Shown piece after piece: positions 1 to 8,160 of a DNA stretch of 64,000 nucleotides. Under the pieces are notes generated by a model that worked only from the letters and a program-made list of their open reading frames with translations, had not been told where the DNA came from and ran no database searches. The DNA is taken from positions 2,790,001-2,854,000 of the forward strand of contig NZ_CP061800.1 of the NCBI RefSeq assembly GCF_017377395.1, in the 5' to 3' direction. Both the position numbers and the translations under genes were made by a program. Every line of letters starts with the position of its first letter. Position 1 is the first letter of the stretch. The DNA comes from Desulfonema magnum (GTDB lineage Bacteria > Desulfobacterota > Desulfobacteria > Desulfobacterales > 4be13).

Positions 1-252
1 GGGATGACTGGCGGTATATGCCCTGTGACCATGTGTGCCAAAGGATTGTATAACGGACCCTGCGGCGGTACCAACAACGGAAGCTGTGAAATTAACAAAG
101 ATCAGCCCTGTGCCTGGTACATGATTTACGAACGTCTGGCCGCCCAGGGCCGTCTGGACTGTATAATGGATGTCGTTCCGCCGCAGGACTGGCGAAACCA
201 GACACCGAGGACAGTCATTCAGCCGGGTTACAAAAAACCGGAAGCAGCCTAA
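1..252 (+). CDS. metV: MetV-like methylenetetrahydrofolate reductase C-terminal-domain protein (3' part)
   Basis: The frame is open from the first base, so this is the 3' end of a longer gene; the ATG at 4 is probably internal. The 82 visible residues are cysteine-rich (GGICPVTMCAKG, then GPCGGTNNGSCE, then QPCAW), the pattern of the small C-terminal domain found in MetV, the partner of MetF in the methyl branch of the Wood-Ljungdahl pathway. In that family the cysteines are thought to bind metal or Fe-S and to link MetF to an electron donor. metF follows 127 bp downstream on the same strand, which supports the call. The N-terminal part is outside the window. Confidence 0.75.
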   Translation, partial: GMTGGICPVTMCAKGLYNGPCGGTNNGSCEINKDQPCAWYMIYERLAAQGRLDCIMDVVPPQDWRNQTPRTVIQPGYKKPEAA

Positions 253-258
253 AAAGAG

Positions 259-360
259 AAACTGAAAACTTGAAATTCGAAACTGGAAACTTGAAACTTG
301 AAATTCGACACCGATAATCAGATTTCAAGTTTCAAGTTTCAAATCTCAAGTTTCAAATTT
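259..360. repeat. heptanucleotide repeat in inverted arrangement (AAACTTG)
   Basis: The gap between metV and metF is almost entirely 7-nt units of the AAACTTG/AAATTCG type, then the complementary units (TTTCAAG) on the other side of a short centre at about 308-320. The transcript could fold into a long imperfect hairpin between the two genes. The same unit recurs at 44522-44588 and inside two kinase genes. Confidence 0.8.
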
Positions 361-379
361 CCAAAGGAAAAGCCAAGAT

Positions 380-1306
380 ATGAAATCAGGAAGTAATTTA
401 GAAAAAGTCTTAACTGCTGGTCATTTTGCATTTACAGGTGAGCTTGGTCCGCCTCGGGGAGCGAATGTTGAGGAGGTAAGAAAAAAAGCTGCTTACCTGA
501 AGGGTAAGGTGGACGCTGTCAATATCACCGATAATCAGACAGCTATGGTGCGTATGTCCAGCTGGGCGGCCTCTTTACTGTTGATTCAGGAAGGTCTTGA
601 ACCCAATTTTCAGATGGTATGCCGGGATCGTAACCGTCTGGCAATGCAGGCTGATATTCTGGGGGCTTATGCTCATGGCATAAGGAACATGCTGTGCCTT
701 TCCGGAGATCATCAGCAATTTGGCGACCATCCTCAGTCCATGGGGGTATTTGATATAGATTCCATGCAGCTGATCAGCATGGTGAAGAAGATGCGGGATG
801 AGAAAACATTTCTCAGCGGTGCCGAACTGGACGAGGCTCCCAATATGTTTATCGGCGCTGCGGCCAACCCGTTTGCGGAACCTTTTGAATGGCGGGTTCA
901 TCGTCTTGCCAAAAAGATAAACGCGGGTGTGGATTTTATTCAGACTCAGTGCATTTATAATATGGAAAAATTCCGGGAATGGATCAGACGGGCAAATGAT
1001 ATGGGACTTACAGAAAAAGTCTATATTCTTGCCGGTGTCACGCCCATGAAGAGCGTGGGTATGGCAAGGTACATGAAGAGCAAAGTGCCCGGAATGGATG
1101 TGCCGGATGAGGTCATCAAAAGACTTCAGGGCGCGGGAAAAGGAAAAGTCGCCGCAGAAGGAATCAAGATGGCGTGTGAGCAGATTGAGGAATTCAAAGA
1201 GATGAAAGGCGTGGCCGGTGTTCATCTCATGGCGATTGAATGGGAACACAAAGTTCCGGAGATAGCGGAGCAGGCAAACGTGTTGCCAAGACCGCAGGTG
1301 GATTAA
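380..1306 (+). CDS. metF: methylenetetrahydrofolate reductase (MetF)
   Basis: This 308-residue protein matches the MetF TIM-barrel family in length and motifs. FTGELGPPRGA near residue 18 corresponds to the conserved N-terminal glutamate segment; VDAVNITDNQ, LCLSGDH and GADFIQTQ-like (GVDFIQTQCIYN) segments follow. The enzyme interconverts 5,10-methylene- and 5-methyl-tetrahydrofolate, in the cytoplasm. It follows a MetV-like gene, the arrangement seen in organisms using the Wood-Ljungdahl pathway, where MetF lacks a direct NADPH partner domain. A purine-rich AAAGGAAAAG lies about 8 nt before the ATG. A strong terminator follows at 1334. Confidence 0.93.
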   Translation: MKSGSNLEKVLTAGHFAFTGELGPPRGANVEEVRKKAAYLKGKVDAVNITDNQTAMVRMSSWAASLLLIQEGLEPNFQMVCRDRNRLAMQADILGAYAHGIRNMLCLSGDHQQFGDHPQSMGVFDIDSMQLISMVKKMRDEKTFLSGAELDEAPNMFIGAAANPFAEPFEWRVHRLAKKINAGVDFIQTQCIYNMEKFREWIRRANDMGLTEKVYILAGVTPMKSVGMARYMKSKVPGMDVPDEVIKRLQGAGKGKVAAEGIKMACEQIEEFKEMKGVAGVHLMAIEWEHKVPEIAEQANVLPRPQVD

Positions 1307-1333
1307 AACCTTCCCAAACGGGGATACTCATAT

Positions 1334-1370
1334 AAAAAAGCCCGGCTTTTTAAAGCCCGGGCTTTTTTTA
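1334..1370 (+). terminator. rho-independent terminator after metF
   Basis: An AAAAAAGCCCGG / CCGGGCTTTTTT stem with a short loop and T-run, 28 bp after the metF stop. A-runs on the other side could make it bidirectional. Confidence 0.85.
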
Positions 1371-1429
1371 TTTCATGCAGAACAATTTTTCAAATTTTCC
1401 GAAAAACAATTTGAAAAATTGCCCGCAAA

Positions 1430-1497
1430 GTAGGGTGGGTGGAGCGAAGCGCAACCCACCTTGTGCGGTGGGTTGCGCTTCGCTCCACCCACCCTAC
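1430..1497. repeat. palindromic repeat, GTAGGGTGGG family
   Basis: Near-perfect 30-bp inverted arms (GTAGGGTGGGTGGAGCGAAG ...) around a short centre. The same family flanks the IS630 element (27087-27581 and 28784-28852). It is preceded by an imperfect palindrome of AATTTTTCAAATT type at 1381-1420. Confidence 0.85.
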
Positions 1498-1523
1498 ATT
1501 TTTTGTATCGGGTATATTCGTTT

Positions 1524-1570
1524 CTCGTTCCCACGCTTTAGGTGGGAATGCAGCCGGGACGCTTTGTGTC
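1524..1570. repeat. dispersed repeat, CTCGTTCCCACGC family
   Basis: CTCGTTCCCACGC followed by its near complement GGTGGGAATGCAG. Related copies lie at 3133-3165, about 9987-10015 and 22860-23062. Confidence 0.7.
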
Positions 1571-1614
1571 CTAATAACAAGCAAATAAAACAAGAAAAAG
1601 TAGTCCCAGACCTT

Positions 1615-2727
1615 TTATTTCTGCCTTCCCGACAGCACCCACCATATCACACCGACAATCATGGCCCCGGTGACCATCAGTATCAGCCGGAAACCGTCTT
1701 CTGTTGTCTTCATATTCGTGGTTGCGCCACCAATGCCCAGAAACACACCGATAATGGCAAGCCCCCATTCAATACGGCGCTGGCCTTTTTCCCGGCGCTG
1801 TTCGATTTTCAGGCGTTCCCGGGTCATCTGGAATTCAAGAAACTGTAGCTGACTTTCCATTTCCTCAAGCCCCGCACGGGCATAGCTCAGATCATATTCA
1901 GTCTGCTTCCGGCTTTTCCGGGCTTGTCTGAGTATGGGCGCAAAAAGAGGGCTGTCTCCGATGCCGTATTCTTCACAATAGTTTTCAAGAATGAGAATAT
2001 TGATATCCAGTGTCTCACGGAGTTTTGTCAGGCGGGCCGTGTTGCGCTGAAAATAGAACTGATGTTCCTTCATATCCGGGAATTTTTCACTGATCTCTTC
2101 GTAACGATTCACATCAAGGAGTTTCTGAACCTGTTTTTCACTTCTGAGGTTCTGAGTTTTGATTTTTTCCAGTTGCTCATGCTCATACTCCAGTTTTCGG
2201 ATGGCAGAGAACATGCCCGGAAAATCCCGGGACAGAAAATCATCAGGGGATGTGCGGGAAACAAACAGATAATTGTGATTTCCCATATCATACAGGGTTC
2301 CGCTTTTACGGAATTTGGCATGTTTTTTTTCAAAATCTGCTTTCTGAAACAAATTCATGTCCGAGGGAGAAAAAAGGACTCGTGCGCTGCCAAAATAAGG
2401 GGGGACCGTGCGAACAGATTCAAGATCAGTTGTGCTGTTTTTCCAGAATTCAAAAGGATCACCGGACTGAATCTGTCTTTGCTCGATTTCAAAAATGTCA
2501 ATGTCGTGAAACCGGATAACACAGACTGCCATGTCTTTTCCCGCGGCGAGCCGCTGCATGAGGAAATCCGGGTTCTTCATTTCCTCGGGCGGATATTCTT
2601 TCAGTCCGTGACACTTCATCCATTGTTTGAAAAACAAGCGTACCGGGGGATTTTCTTTTTTTCCGTTCTGGTATTCGGAAGGTACACGGAAAAGCAGATA
2701 AGTACAGACGCGGGAAGTCAGGCTCAT
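1615..2727 (-). CDS. hypothetical protein with coiled coil and two C-terminal membrane segments
   Basis: I do not recognise this 370-residue protein. The N-terminal half (about 1-170) looks globular and soluble, with no signal peptide. Residues about 175-310 are rich in Glu, Lys, Gln and Leu and should form coiled coils. Two hydrophobic stretches close together near the C-terminus (WGLAIIGVFLGIGG and LILMVTGAMIVGVIWWVL) would form a membrane hairpin, with a short basic tail (SGRQK). The start overlaps the end of the upstream 99-codon gene by 4 bp, so the two are translationally coupled. A membrane-tethered sensor or effector is possible, but nothing fixes a function. Confidence 0.6.
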   Translation of the reverse strand: MSLTSRVCTYLLFRVPSEYQNGKKENPPVRLFFKQWMKCHGLKEYPPEEMKNPDFLMQRLAAGKDMAVCVIRFHDIDIFEIEQRQIQSGDPFEFWKNSTTDLESVRTVPPYFGSARVLFSPSDMNLFQKADFEKKHAKFRKSGTLYDMGNHNYLFVSRTSPDDFLSRDFPGMFSAIRKLEYEHEQLEKIKTQNLRSEKQVQKLLDVNRYEEISEKFPDMKEHQFYFQRNTARLTKLRETLDINILILENYCEEYGIGDSPLFAPILRQARKSRKQTEYDLSYARAGLEEMESQLQFLEFQMTRERLKIEQRREKGQRRIEWGLAIIGVFLGIGGATTNMKTTEDGFRLILMVTGAMIVGVIWWVLSGRQK

Positions 2728-3023
2728 TGGTCTTTGTCCTCGTGGGATTCTTCGGAATCGGGCTGTTCAACAGCTTCGATGATTTCATTGGCATAAGTTT
2801 CAACATCCGACTCTGAGAGTTTGTCCCCGGGAAAATATTTTTCAGCATTCACAAATTGGGACAGATGTTTCCCGCAGAAAAAGGAAAATTCATTGCTGAG
2901 GTTTCCGGAACGAATCACCGCCTTAATATGGCTGACTAATTCTTTGCATAATGACTCATCCAAGTTCTCAGAAATGGATTCACGATGCTGATGCAATTGA
3001 AATAATAAGGTTTCAAGGTTCAT
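2724..3023 (-). CDS. small acidic hypothetical protein
   Basis: A 99-residue acidic protein of unrecognised family. It opens MNLETLLFQLHQHRESI and ends in an Asp/Glu-rich tail (QPDSEESHEDKDQ), suggesting a small helical soluble protein. A GGAGATATAAATG context (GGAG 7 nt before the start) supports the chosen ATG. Its stop overlaps the next gene's start in an ATGA arrangement, so the pair is probably one transcript and the products may interact. Confidence 0.6.
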   Translation of the reverse strand: MNLETLLFQLHQHRESISENLDESLCKELVSHIKAVIRSGNLSNEFSFFCGKHLSQFVNAEKYFPGDKLSESDVETYANEIIEAVEQPDSEESHEDKDQ

Positions 3024-3048
3024 TTATATCTCCTTAGCTGGTGACAAT

Positions 3049-3120
3049 AAGTACAAGGAAAGGGGATAAGAAGGGGAAAGGCGTATTGCTTTCCTTTTCT
3101 TATCTGCTTTCCCTGTACTT
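3049..3120. repeat. inverted repeat, AAGTACAAGG family
   Basis: Arms AAGTACAAGGAAAGGGGATA and its near complement ending CCCTGTACTT. A larger copy with another repeat nested inside lies at 3972-4200. Confidence 0.75.
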
Positions 3121-3132
3121 GATCTCGTTGAC

Positions 3133-3165
3133 CTCGTTCCCACGCGAAGCGTGGGAATGAGATTG
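3133..3165. repeat. dispersed repeat, CTCGTTCCCACGC family
   Basis: CTCGTTCCCACGCGAAGCGT followed by GGGAATGAGA, a short hairpin related to the copies at 1524 and 22860. Confidence 0.7.
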
Positions 3166-3192
3166 TGTGTGAATTTTCCATCTATTGATAAT

Positions 3193-3585
3193 TCATAAAG
3201 TTATGATATGCATTCCGGATGTATAATAGCTTATTTCTCTGTCAGTAATACGGACAACCTTACCCATTCGTTTTGATTTTGTGCTGAATTCCGGATAGCG
3301 AAACAGTATTCTCAGGCTTTGGGAAATTTCCTCACTTCGTGAGTCAGGCAGGGTAAAACAGACCACACAGTATTTATTATTAGCAGGTACTTTAAGCCAG
3401 AAATCTTTTTCGTTAATTGTAACAAAAGTCGGCTGTTTCTGCTGGCGAAGCAACTTAGGAATAGCCTCATCTTTAATAACGGTGCGAGGTCGCAGTTCAA
3501 TGACGAATTGAACTGCTCCCCGATACCACTTTGCTATCTCTGTCTCAATATTGCGTCCCAGCAATTGTTCATCCAAAATAATCAT
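3193..3585 (-). CDS. DUF5615-type PIN-like toxin of a toxin-antitoxin pair
   Basis: This 130-residue protein opens with MIILDEQLLG, a hydrophobic strand ending in an acidic residue as in PIN-like DUF5615/Mut7-C nucleases. A second acidic pair follows in the segment FVTINEKDFW. Members of this family are predicted ribonuclease toxins of the VapC-like fold. Start and stop overlap with the upstream DUF433 gene as TAATG, typical of coupled toxin-antitoxin cassettes. The assignment rests on the short motifs and on the pairing; the C-terminal half diverges from members I can recall. Confidence 0.65.
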   Translation of the reverse strand: MIILDEQLLGRNIETEIAKWYRGAVQFVIELRPRTVIKDEAIPKLLRQQKQPTFVTINEKDFWLKVPANNKYCVVCFTLPDSRSEEISQSLRILFRYPEFSTKSKRMGKVVRITDREISYYTSGMHIITL

Positions 3586-3860
3586 TAAGCAGCCTCAGGT
3601 ATGGTTTCGATAAAATGGGATGTCACCAGTCTGATGGCTTCCGTAATGGCTTCACGGGGGACACGGTTACGGTATCCTCTGACAATATCGTCAATATTTT
3701 CACCTGTAGCCAGGCGTTCAAGCGTCCCTGCTATTTCAATTCGTGTGTATTTGAAAGTGGGGCGTCCTCCGCAGATTCCGACAGCTTTCACAACATAGTC
3801 ACCGAGCGGATAATATTCGTAAGATTCCCCTTCAATCGTTTCTGTAATCAGTCCGGTCAT
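3585..3860 (-). CDS. DUF433 antitoxin
   Basis: A 91-residue protein with the DUF433 pattern: GGRPTFKYTRIEIAGTLERL followed by NIDDIVRGYRNRVPREAITEAI, i.e. the conserved 'GkPvikGTRI...l..G.s.eeIv..yp.l..e.i..al' winged-HTH region. DUF433 proteins are DNA-binding antitoxins paired with DUF5615 toxins, and the toxin gene follows with a TAATG overlap. AGGAGATATCTGATG gives a ribosome site. The usual Gly-Thr-Arg-Ile is Tyr-Thr-Arg-Ile here. The pair probably autoregulates its own promoter upstream of 3860. Confidence 0.75.
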   Translation of the reverse strand: MTGLITETIEGESYEYYPLGDYVVKAVGICGGRPTFKYTRIEIAGTLERLATGENIDDIVRGYRNRVPREAITEAIRLVTSHFIETIPEAA

Positions 3861-3971
3861 CAGATATCTCCTTTTTTTCTGAAATGACTCCGAAAATTTG
3901 TGTAATACTACAGATTCATAAGAAAAAGATCAGATTCATGCTTGTCTTTCGGCACAGCTTGGCTCTTGAAC

Positions 3972-4200
3972 AAGTACAAGGAAAAGGGATAAGAAGGGGA
4001 AATGAGAACGTCCCACTACGGAATTTGGTTTCCTAAAATCGGTGGTGGGCGGCGTTCCCTGAGCCTGTCGTTCCCTGAGCTTGTCGTTCCCTGAGCTTGT
4101 CGAAGGGAACGGCAGGCTCAGGGAACACCGCCCAATGAGATATTCTTTTCTGGAAATCGTCTTTCTTACTTTCCTTTTCTTATCTGCTTTCCCTGTACTT
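3972..4200. repeat. AAGTACAAGG repeat with a second palindrome nested inside
   Basis: The outer arms (AAGTACAAGGAAAAGGGATA ... CCCTGTACTT) match the 72-bp repeat at 3049-3120, but here the centre carries about 150 bp more. That includes direct and inverted copies of GTTCCCTGAGCTTGTCG at 4053-4130. The outer arm ends 1 bp before the CHAT gene stop codon at 4202. Confidence 0.8.
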
Positions 4201-4201
4201 T

Positions 4202-7200
4202 TTAACCCCAATTCCCGGCACAGGTAAACGCTCCCCAGTAATACGGGTGTGCAAAGGGCCGTTCCTCATCCGGCTTATTGTCATATTCTCCGAGCAGCAT
4301 GAAATATGCAGGCTTTTCATCTTCATTTCCCGAGCGTTCAATGCGTGTTTCGATGATGGGACGAATCTCCTTCACTGTCATATCCCGGACATATTGCTGT
4401 GCCTCTCTGAGTGCGGCGGCCTTGCCCATGTTTTTGGCGATGATGTTGTCATAAAGCCGCTGCATGAGAAAGCTGGTGGAGATGTCGCTCACAGCCCAGA
4501 GCGAGGAGACCACTGCTGATGCGCCTGCGTATAAAAATCCCGAGGATATGCCAATGTATTCATCCCCGGATTCAAGTTTCACCATGCCGGTTTCACATGC
4601 GGAGAGCGTGACAAGGGCCGCTTCCGGCAGTTTCAGGTTTCTGAAGATTTCCCTGAGGGTCAGGTTGTTTTTGTCATCCGCTTTCCCGTGTGCGAGGATA
4701 AGCTTGGAATCGAGGGGGCTGGCATTCTGAAAATTCCCGTGACAACTGAAATGAACAGCGTTTCCTTTGCCCGCATGTTCCAGCACGGCTGATTTGACAG
4801 CTTTATCATGCCATAAAATATGGGACTGGTCAAATTGTTTTTTTATGCCCCGAACCTCGGTATCTGTGAATGCAAGGTCTTTTGTGGGATTGGCGGCCGC
4901 AAAGAGCTTTTTCTGCGGTGACACCTCCCGATTCAGGGTGAAACGGAGCATGGAAACAGAAGGGGCGTAAGCAATTTCATAGATGTCAATGAGGCGAGGG
5001 GCGAGGGGCGAGGGGCGAGGGGAATCGCTCTCACCTCTCGCCCCTCTCGCCCCTCGCCTCTCGCCCCTCGCCGGAATCAAATGCAACGGCAGCAGATGCA
5101 GACCGCTGTGGGGAAGGAAGAGGATGCGCTCGGCTCCGGTGTTTTGTACGAGTGCGGAGAGGGATTTGCCGGTTTCATCTTCTGCGTACCAAAATTTTTC
5201 TGCGAGCAGGGCCGGAGTGGTTTCTATGGCGTTGTACCATGCCTCACGGGTTTCAGGGGTTCGGTTTTGCAGATAGTCGAAATAGGGACGCAGCCAGTTT
5301 TTAATGGCAAGATTGTTGAACAATTCTGCGGCGGTCAGGTCTTTCAGCACAAGATGATTTTGGCTGATGTCGTTTTTCCCGTCCAGTACGAAAAGATATG
5401 TGCCGTCATCTCCGGTGAAGCATTCCACGAACACGGTTTTTTCGGGGATCATTTCCTGTATTTCAGATACAGATATGGGCTGCACCCGCTCGGATGCGGC
5501 AAATTTCGGGTCAAGCTCACGAATCTGTTCCAGCAGAATGTCATACGCTTTTTGCGCTTCTTCTGTGAGCCTCCGGGTTTCGGTTTTGGGTGATGCCATT
5601 GTGACCGGAACAGGACGAAACTTCACCCGGCGTTCGGAAAAATCATCTGTGTCTCTGTCCTGGGGAGAAGGGGTTCTGATTTCAAAATCACGGGGAATTT
5701 CATGCTCTCCTGATTCCTGGGCCTGGCGCAGTTGTTCGAGCTTTTCCCGCAGGGCAAGAAAGGTTTCCCGCACATCTTTTGGCACATCTTCCGAAGGCTC
5801 GAGCCGGGACGCATGAAGCATTTCCACCAATGTGCGGCTTTTGCCCCGCTCCGCAAAACTGATTGCCTCTTCTCGTTTGCCCAGGCGGATGCACAGGGAG
5901 ACCATGCGGTGATAAATTTTTGCCTGTTTTTCAGCTACAGCCCGGTTGGTCTCGGCAGATGAGACGGCCCGCACACGGGTTTCCAAAACTTCGATGGCAT
6001 GGGCACAGGTGTCATAAGCTTTCTGCCAATCCCTGAGAAAATCATCATCATAAGCCAGGGCCAGGTTATACAGCGTATCCACACGCTCTTGCGGGAAGTC
6101 GTTTTCGGAATAAACCCGCAAAGCGTTGTGATAACATGCGATGGCGTTTCTCAGGTTCTCTCCCCGGTCCCCCGTGGGAAGGTCACTGTACGCAGTCCCC
6201 AGATTGTTCTGCGTCATGGCATAGTCCTGCGGGAAGTCGTTTTCGGAATAAACCCGCAAAGCGTTGTGATAACATGCGATGGCGTTTCTCAGGTTCTCTC
6301 CCCGGTCCCCCGTGGGAAGGTCACTGTACGCAGTCCCCAGATTGTTCTGCGTCATGGCATAGTCCTGCGGGAAGTCGTTTTCGGAATAAACCCGCAAAGC
6401 GTTGTGATAACATGCGATGGCGTTTCTCAGGTTCTCTCCCCGGTCCCCCGTGGGAAGGTCACTGTACGCAGCCCCCAGATTGTTCTGCGTCATGGCATAG
6501 TCCTGGGGGAAGTCGTTTTCGGAATAAATCCGCAAAGCGTTGTGATAACATGCGATGGCGTTTCCCAGGTTCTCTCCCCGGTCCCCCGTGGGAAGCTTCA
6601 AATACGCATTCCCCAGATTGTTCTGCGTGGTTGCATAGTACTGCGGGAAGTCGTTTTCGGAATAAACCCGCAAAGCGTTTTCATAACATGCGATGGCGTT
6701 TCCCAGGTTCTCTCCCCGGTCCCCCGTGGGAAGCTTCAAATACGCATTCCCCAGATTGTTCTGCGTGCCCGCATAGTACTGCGGGAAGTCGTTTTCGGAA
6801 TAAACCCGCAAAGCGTTCAGATAACATGCGATGGCGTTTTCCAGGTTCTCTCCCCGGTCCCCCGTCGGAAGGTCACTGTACGCAGTCCCCAGATTGTTCT
6901 GCGTGCCCGCATAGTACTGCGGGAAGTCGTTTTCGGAATAAACCCGCAAAGCGTTGTGATAACATGCGATGGCGTTTCCCAGGTTCTCTCCCCGGTCCCC
7001 CGTGGGAAGGTTTTTGTACGCAGTCCCCAGATTGTTCTGCGTCATGGCATAGTCCTGGGGGAAGTCGTTTTCGGAATAAACCCGCAAAGCGTTGTGATAA
7101 CATGCGATGGCGTTTCCCAGGTTCTCTCCCCGGTCCCCCGTGGGAAGGTCACTGTACGCAGTCCCCAGATTGTTCTGCGTGGTCGCATAGTCCTGGGGGA

Positions 7201-8107
7201 AGTCGTTTTCGGTTCTGACCCGCAAAGCGTTCTGATAACATGCGATGGCGTTTCCCAGATTCTCTCCCCGGTCTCCCGTGGGAAGGTCACTGTACGCAGC
7301 CCCCAGATTGTTCTGCGTGGTTCCGTAAGCCTGTTCATTTCCGATGCACAATGCTTTTTCAGCGGCAAGTTCGTAAGCGGCAATGGCCTCGTTTAATCTG
7401 GGATAGGGACGAAATTCCTGTGCTACATGGGCAAGGGTGAAAGCACAATACATAATGAGATTGTCATTTCCGGTCTGCCCTGCCCGCTCCAGATTGACGG
7501 CCGCACGGAGATAGGCCACATTAGGCTCAGTCATTCTCAATTCATTGATGGCATCATTTTCGGCTTTGATTTCAGCTTTTTCGCCGGAAAAGCCTGCCTG
7601 CCCGCCTCTATGAGAAGCCATCTGCTGGCGCACCTGCCGCAACATCTGCCCGGTCTGCTCAAAGAACCGTGCAATTTCCTCATTGCCCTCGGCTTTTTGC
7701 GCCTCGGCCACCTCTCCCAGCACCGCAAAAAAAGCATCATCGCATTCATGCAGATGCTCGCTGGCAAACCGGGCAAGATCTTCATTGCTGTTCACCTCTT
7801 CAGAAAGTTTTTGCACAAGCCCGGCGGCCCGCTCCACCGCATCTTCAGACACGGCTTCATTTTCCTCCCCGCCCTCATCATCTGATGGCGACAGAACACT
7901 CAGCAGCACCTGTCCCACCTGCCTGAAGAAGCCGGCCACATTCTCATCCCCGGCCTCATCCGCATCTTTCACCACACCGGCAATCCCGGCCAGAAAATCG
8001 GTATCCAGTTCATGTCCGTATTTCTGAACAAACGCCTGCAAATCCTCTGCGCTGTTCACATCATCCCATAAAATCTGAAGAAGCTCTTTAATGCGTTGGT
8101 GGGTCAT
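4202..8107 (-). CDS. TPR-CHAT caspase-like protease
   Basis: A 1301-residue protein. The ATG at 8107 is preferred over the frame's first ATG at 8200 because AAAGGAAACCCC precedes it and the upstream codons lie in a repeat. The N-terminus has two copies of a roughly 55-residue module (NSAEDLQAFVQKYGHE and NSNEDLARFASEHLHE). Nine near-identical 46-residue TPR units follow (NNLGTAYSDLPTGDRGENL ...), encoded at 6089-7330, then further TPR-like helices. The C-terminal CHAT domain has the expected catalytic dyad: His1123 in VHFSCHG and Cys1171 in TLSACETG. CHAT proteases are caspase relatives that cut partner proteins in signalling and anti-phage systems. No gasdermin-like partner or Cas gene is visible nearby; toxin-antitoxin genes flank it. 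Soluble, with no signal peptide. Confidence 0.9.
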   Translation of the reverse strand: MTHQRIKELLQILWDDVNSAEDLQAFVQKYGHELDTDFLAGIAGVVKDADEAGDENVAGFFRQVGQVLLSVLSPSDDEGGEENEAVSEDAVERAAGLVQKLSEEVNSNEDLARFASEHLHECDDAFFAVLGEVAEAQKAEGNEEIARFFEQTGQMLRQVRQQMASHRGGQAGFSGEKAEIKAENDAINELRMTEPNVAYLRAAVNLERAGQTGNDNLIMYCAFTLAHVAQEFRPYPRLNEAIAAYELAAEKALCIGNEQAYGTTQNNLGAAYSDLPTGDRGENLGNAIACYQNALRVRTENDFPQDYATTQNNLGTAYSDLPTGDRGENLGNAIACYHNALRVYSENDFPQDYAMTQNNLGTAYKNLPTGDRGENLGNAIACYHNALRVYSENDFPQYYAGTQNNLGTAYSDLPTGDRGENLENAIACYLNALRVYSENDFPQYYAGTQNNLGNAYLKLPTGDRGENLGNAIACYENALRVYSENDFPQYYATTQNNLGNAYLKLPTGDRGENLGNAIACYHNALRIYSENDFPQDYAMTQNNLGAAYSDLPTGDRGENLRNAIACYHNALRVYSENDFPQDYAMTQNNLGTAYSDLPTGDRGENLRNAIACYHNALRVYSENDFPQDYAMTQNNLGTAYSDLPTGDRGENLRNAIACYHNALRVYSENDFPQERVDTLYNLALAYDDDFLRDWQKAYDTCAHAIEVLETRVRAVSSAETNRAVAEKQAKIYHRMVSLCIRLGKREEAISFAERGKSRTLVEMLHASRLEPSEDVPKDVRETFLALREKLEQLRQAQESGEHEIPRDFEIRTPSPQDRDTDDFSERRVKFRPVPVTMASPKTETRRLTEEAQKAYDILLEQIRELDPKFAASERVQPISVSEIQEMIPEKTVFVECFTGDDGTYLFVLDGKNDISQNHLVLKDLTAAELFNNLAIKNWLRPYFDYLQNRTPETREAWYNAIETTPALLAEKFWYAEDETGKSLSALVQNTGAERILFLPHSGLHLLPLHLIPARGERRGARGARGESDSPRPSPLAPRLIDIYEIAYAPSVSMLRFTLNREVSPQKKLFAAANPTKDLAFTDTEVRGIKKQFDQSHILWHDKAVKSAVLEHAGKGNAVHFSCHGNFQNASPLDSKLILAHGKADDKNNLTLREIFRNLKLPEAALVTLSACETGMVKLESGDEYIGISSGFLYAGASAVVSSLWAVSDISTSFLMQRLYDNIIAKNMGKAAALREAQQYVRDMTVKEIRPIIETRIERSGNEDEKPAYFMLLGEYDNKPDEERPFAHPYYWGAFTCAGNWG
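4989..5072. repeat. GAGGGGC heptanucleotide inverted repeat inside the CHAT gene
   Basis: Units of GAGGGGC/GAGGCGA on one side and the complement (CTCGCCC) on the other interrupt the CHAT domain in frame. They add roughly 25 Arg/Gly/Ala/Pro/Ser-rich residues (about 1012-1040) between the strand before PLHLIPA and IDIYEIAYAPS. Confidence 0.85.
6089..7330. repeat. nine 138-bp tandem repeats coding for TPR units
   Basis: The phrase GTTTTCGG recurs every 138 bp from 6101 to 7205. Copies differ at few positions, mostly the triplets coding residues 8-9 (SD, KN, LK) and 41-45 of each 46-residue unit. This level of identity points to recent expansion or gene conversion. Confidence 0.92.
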
Positions 8108-8160
8108 GGGGTTTCCTTTTGTTTTGTTTGTTTGTCCGAACCCTGATTTGGTTGTCCGAA

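Noticed and set aside
575-1249. 224-codon minus-strand frame opposite metF
   Set aside because: Antisense to a clear metF gene, with no domain.
5999-7396. Long plus-strand frames (465 and 360 codons) opposite the TPR region
   Set aside because: Shadows of the 138-bp repeats coding for the TPR units on the minus strand; no recognisable protein.
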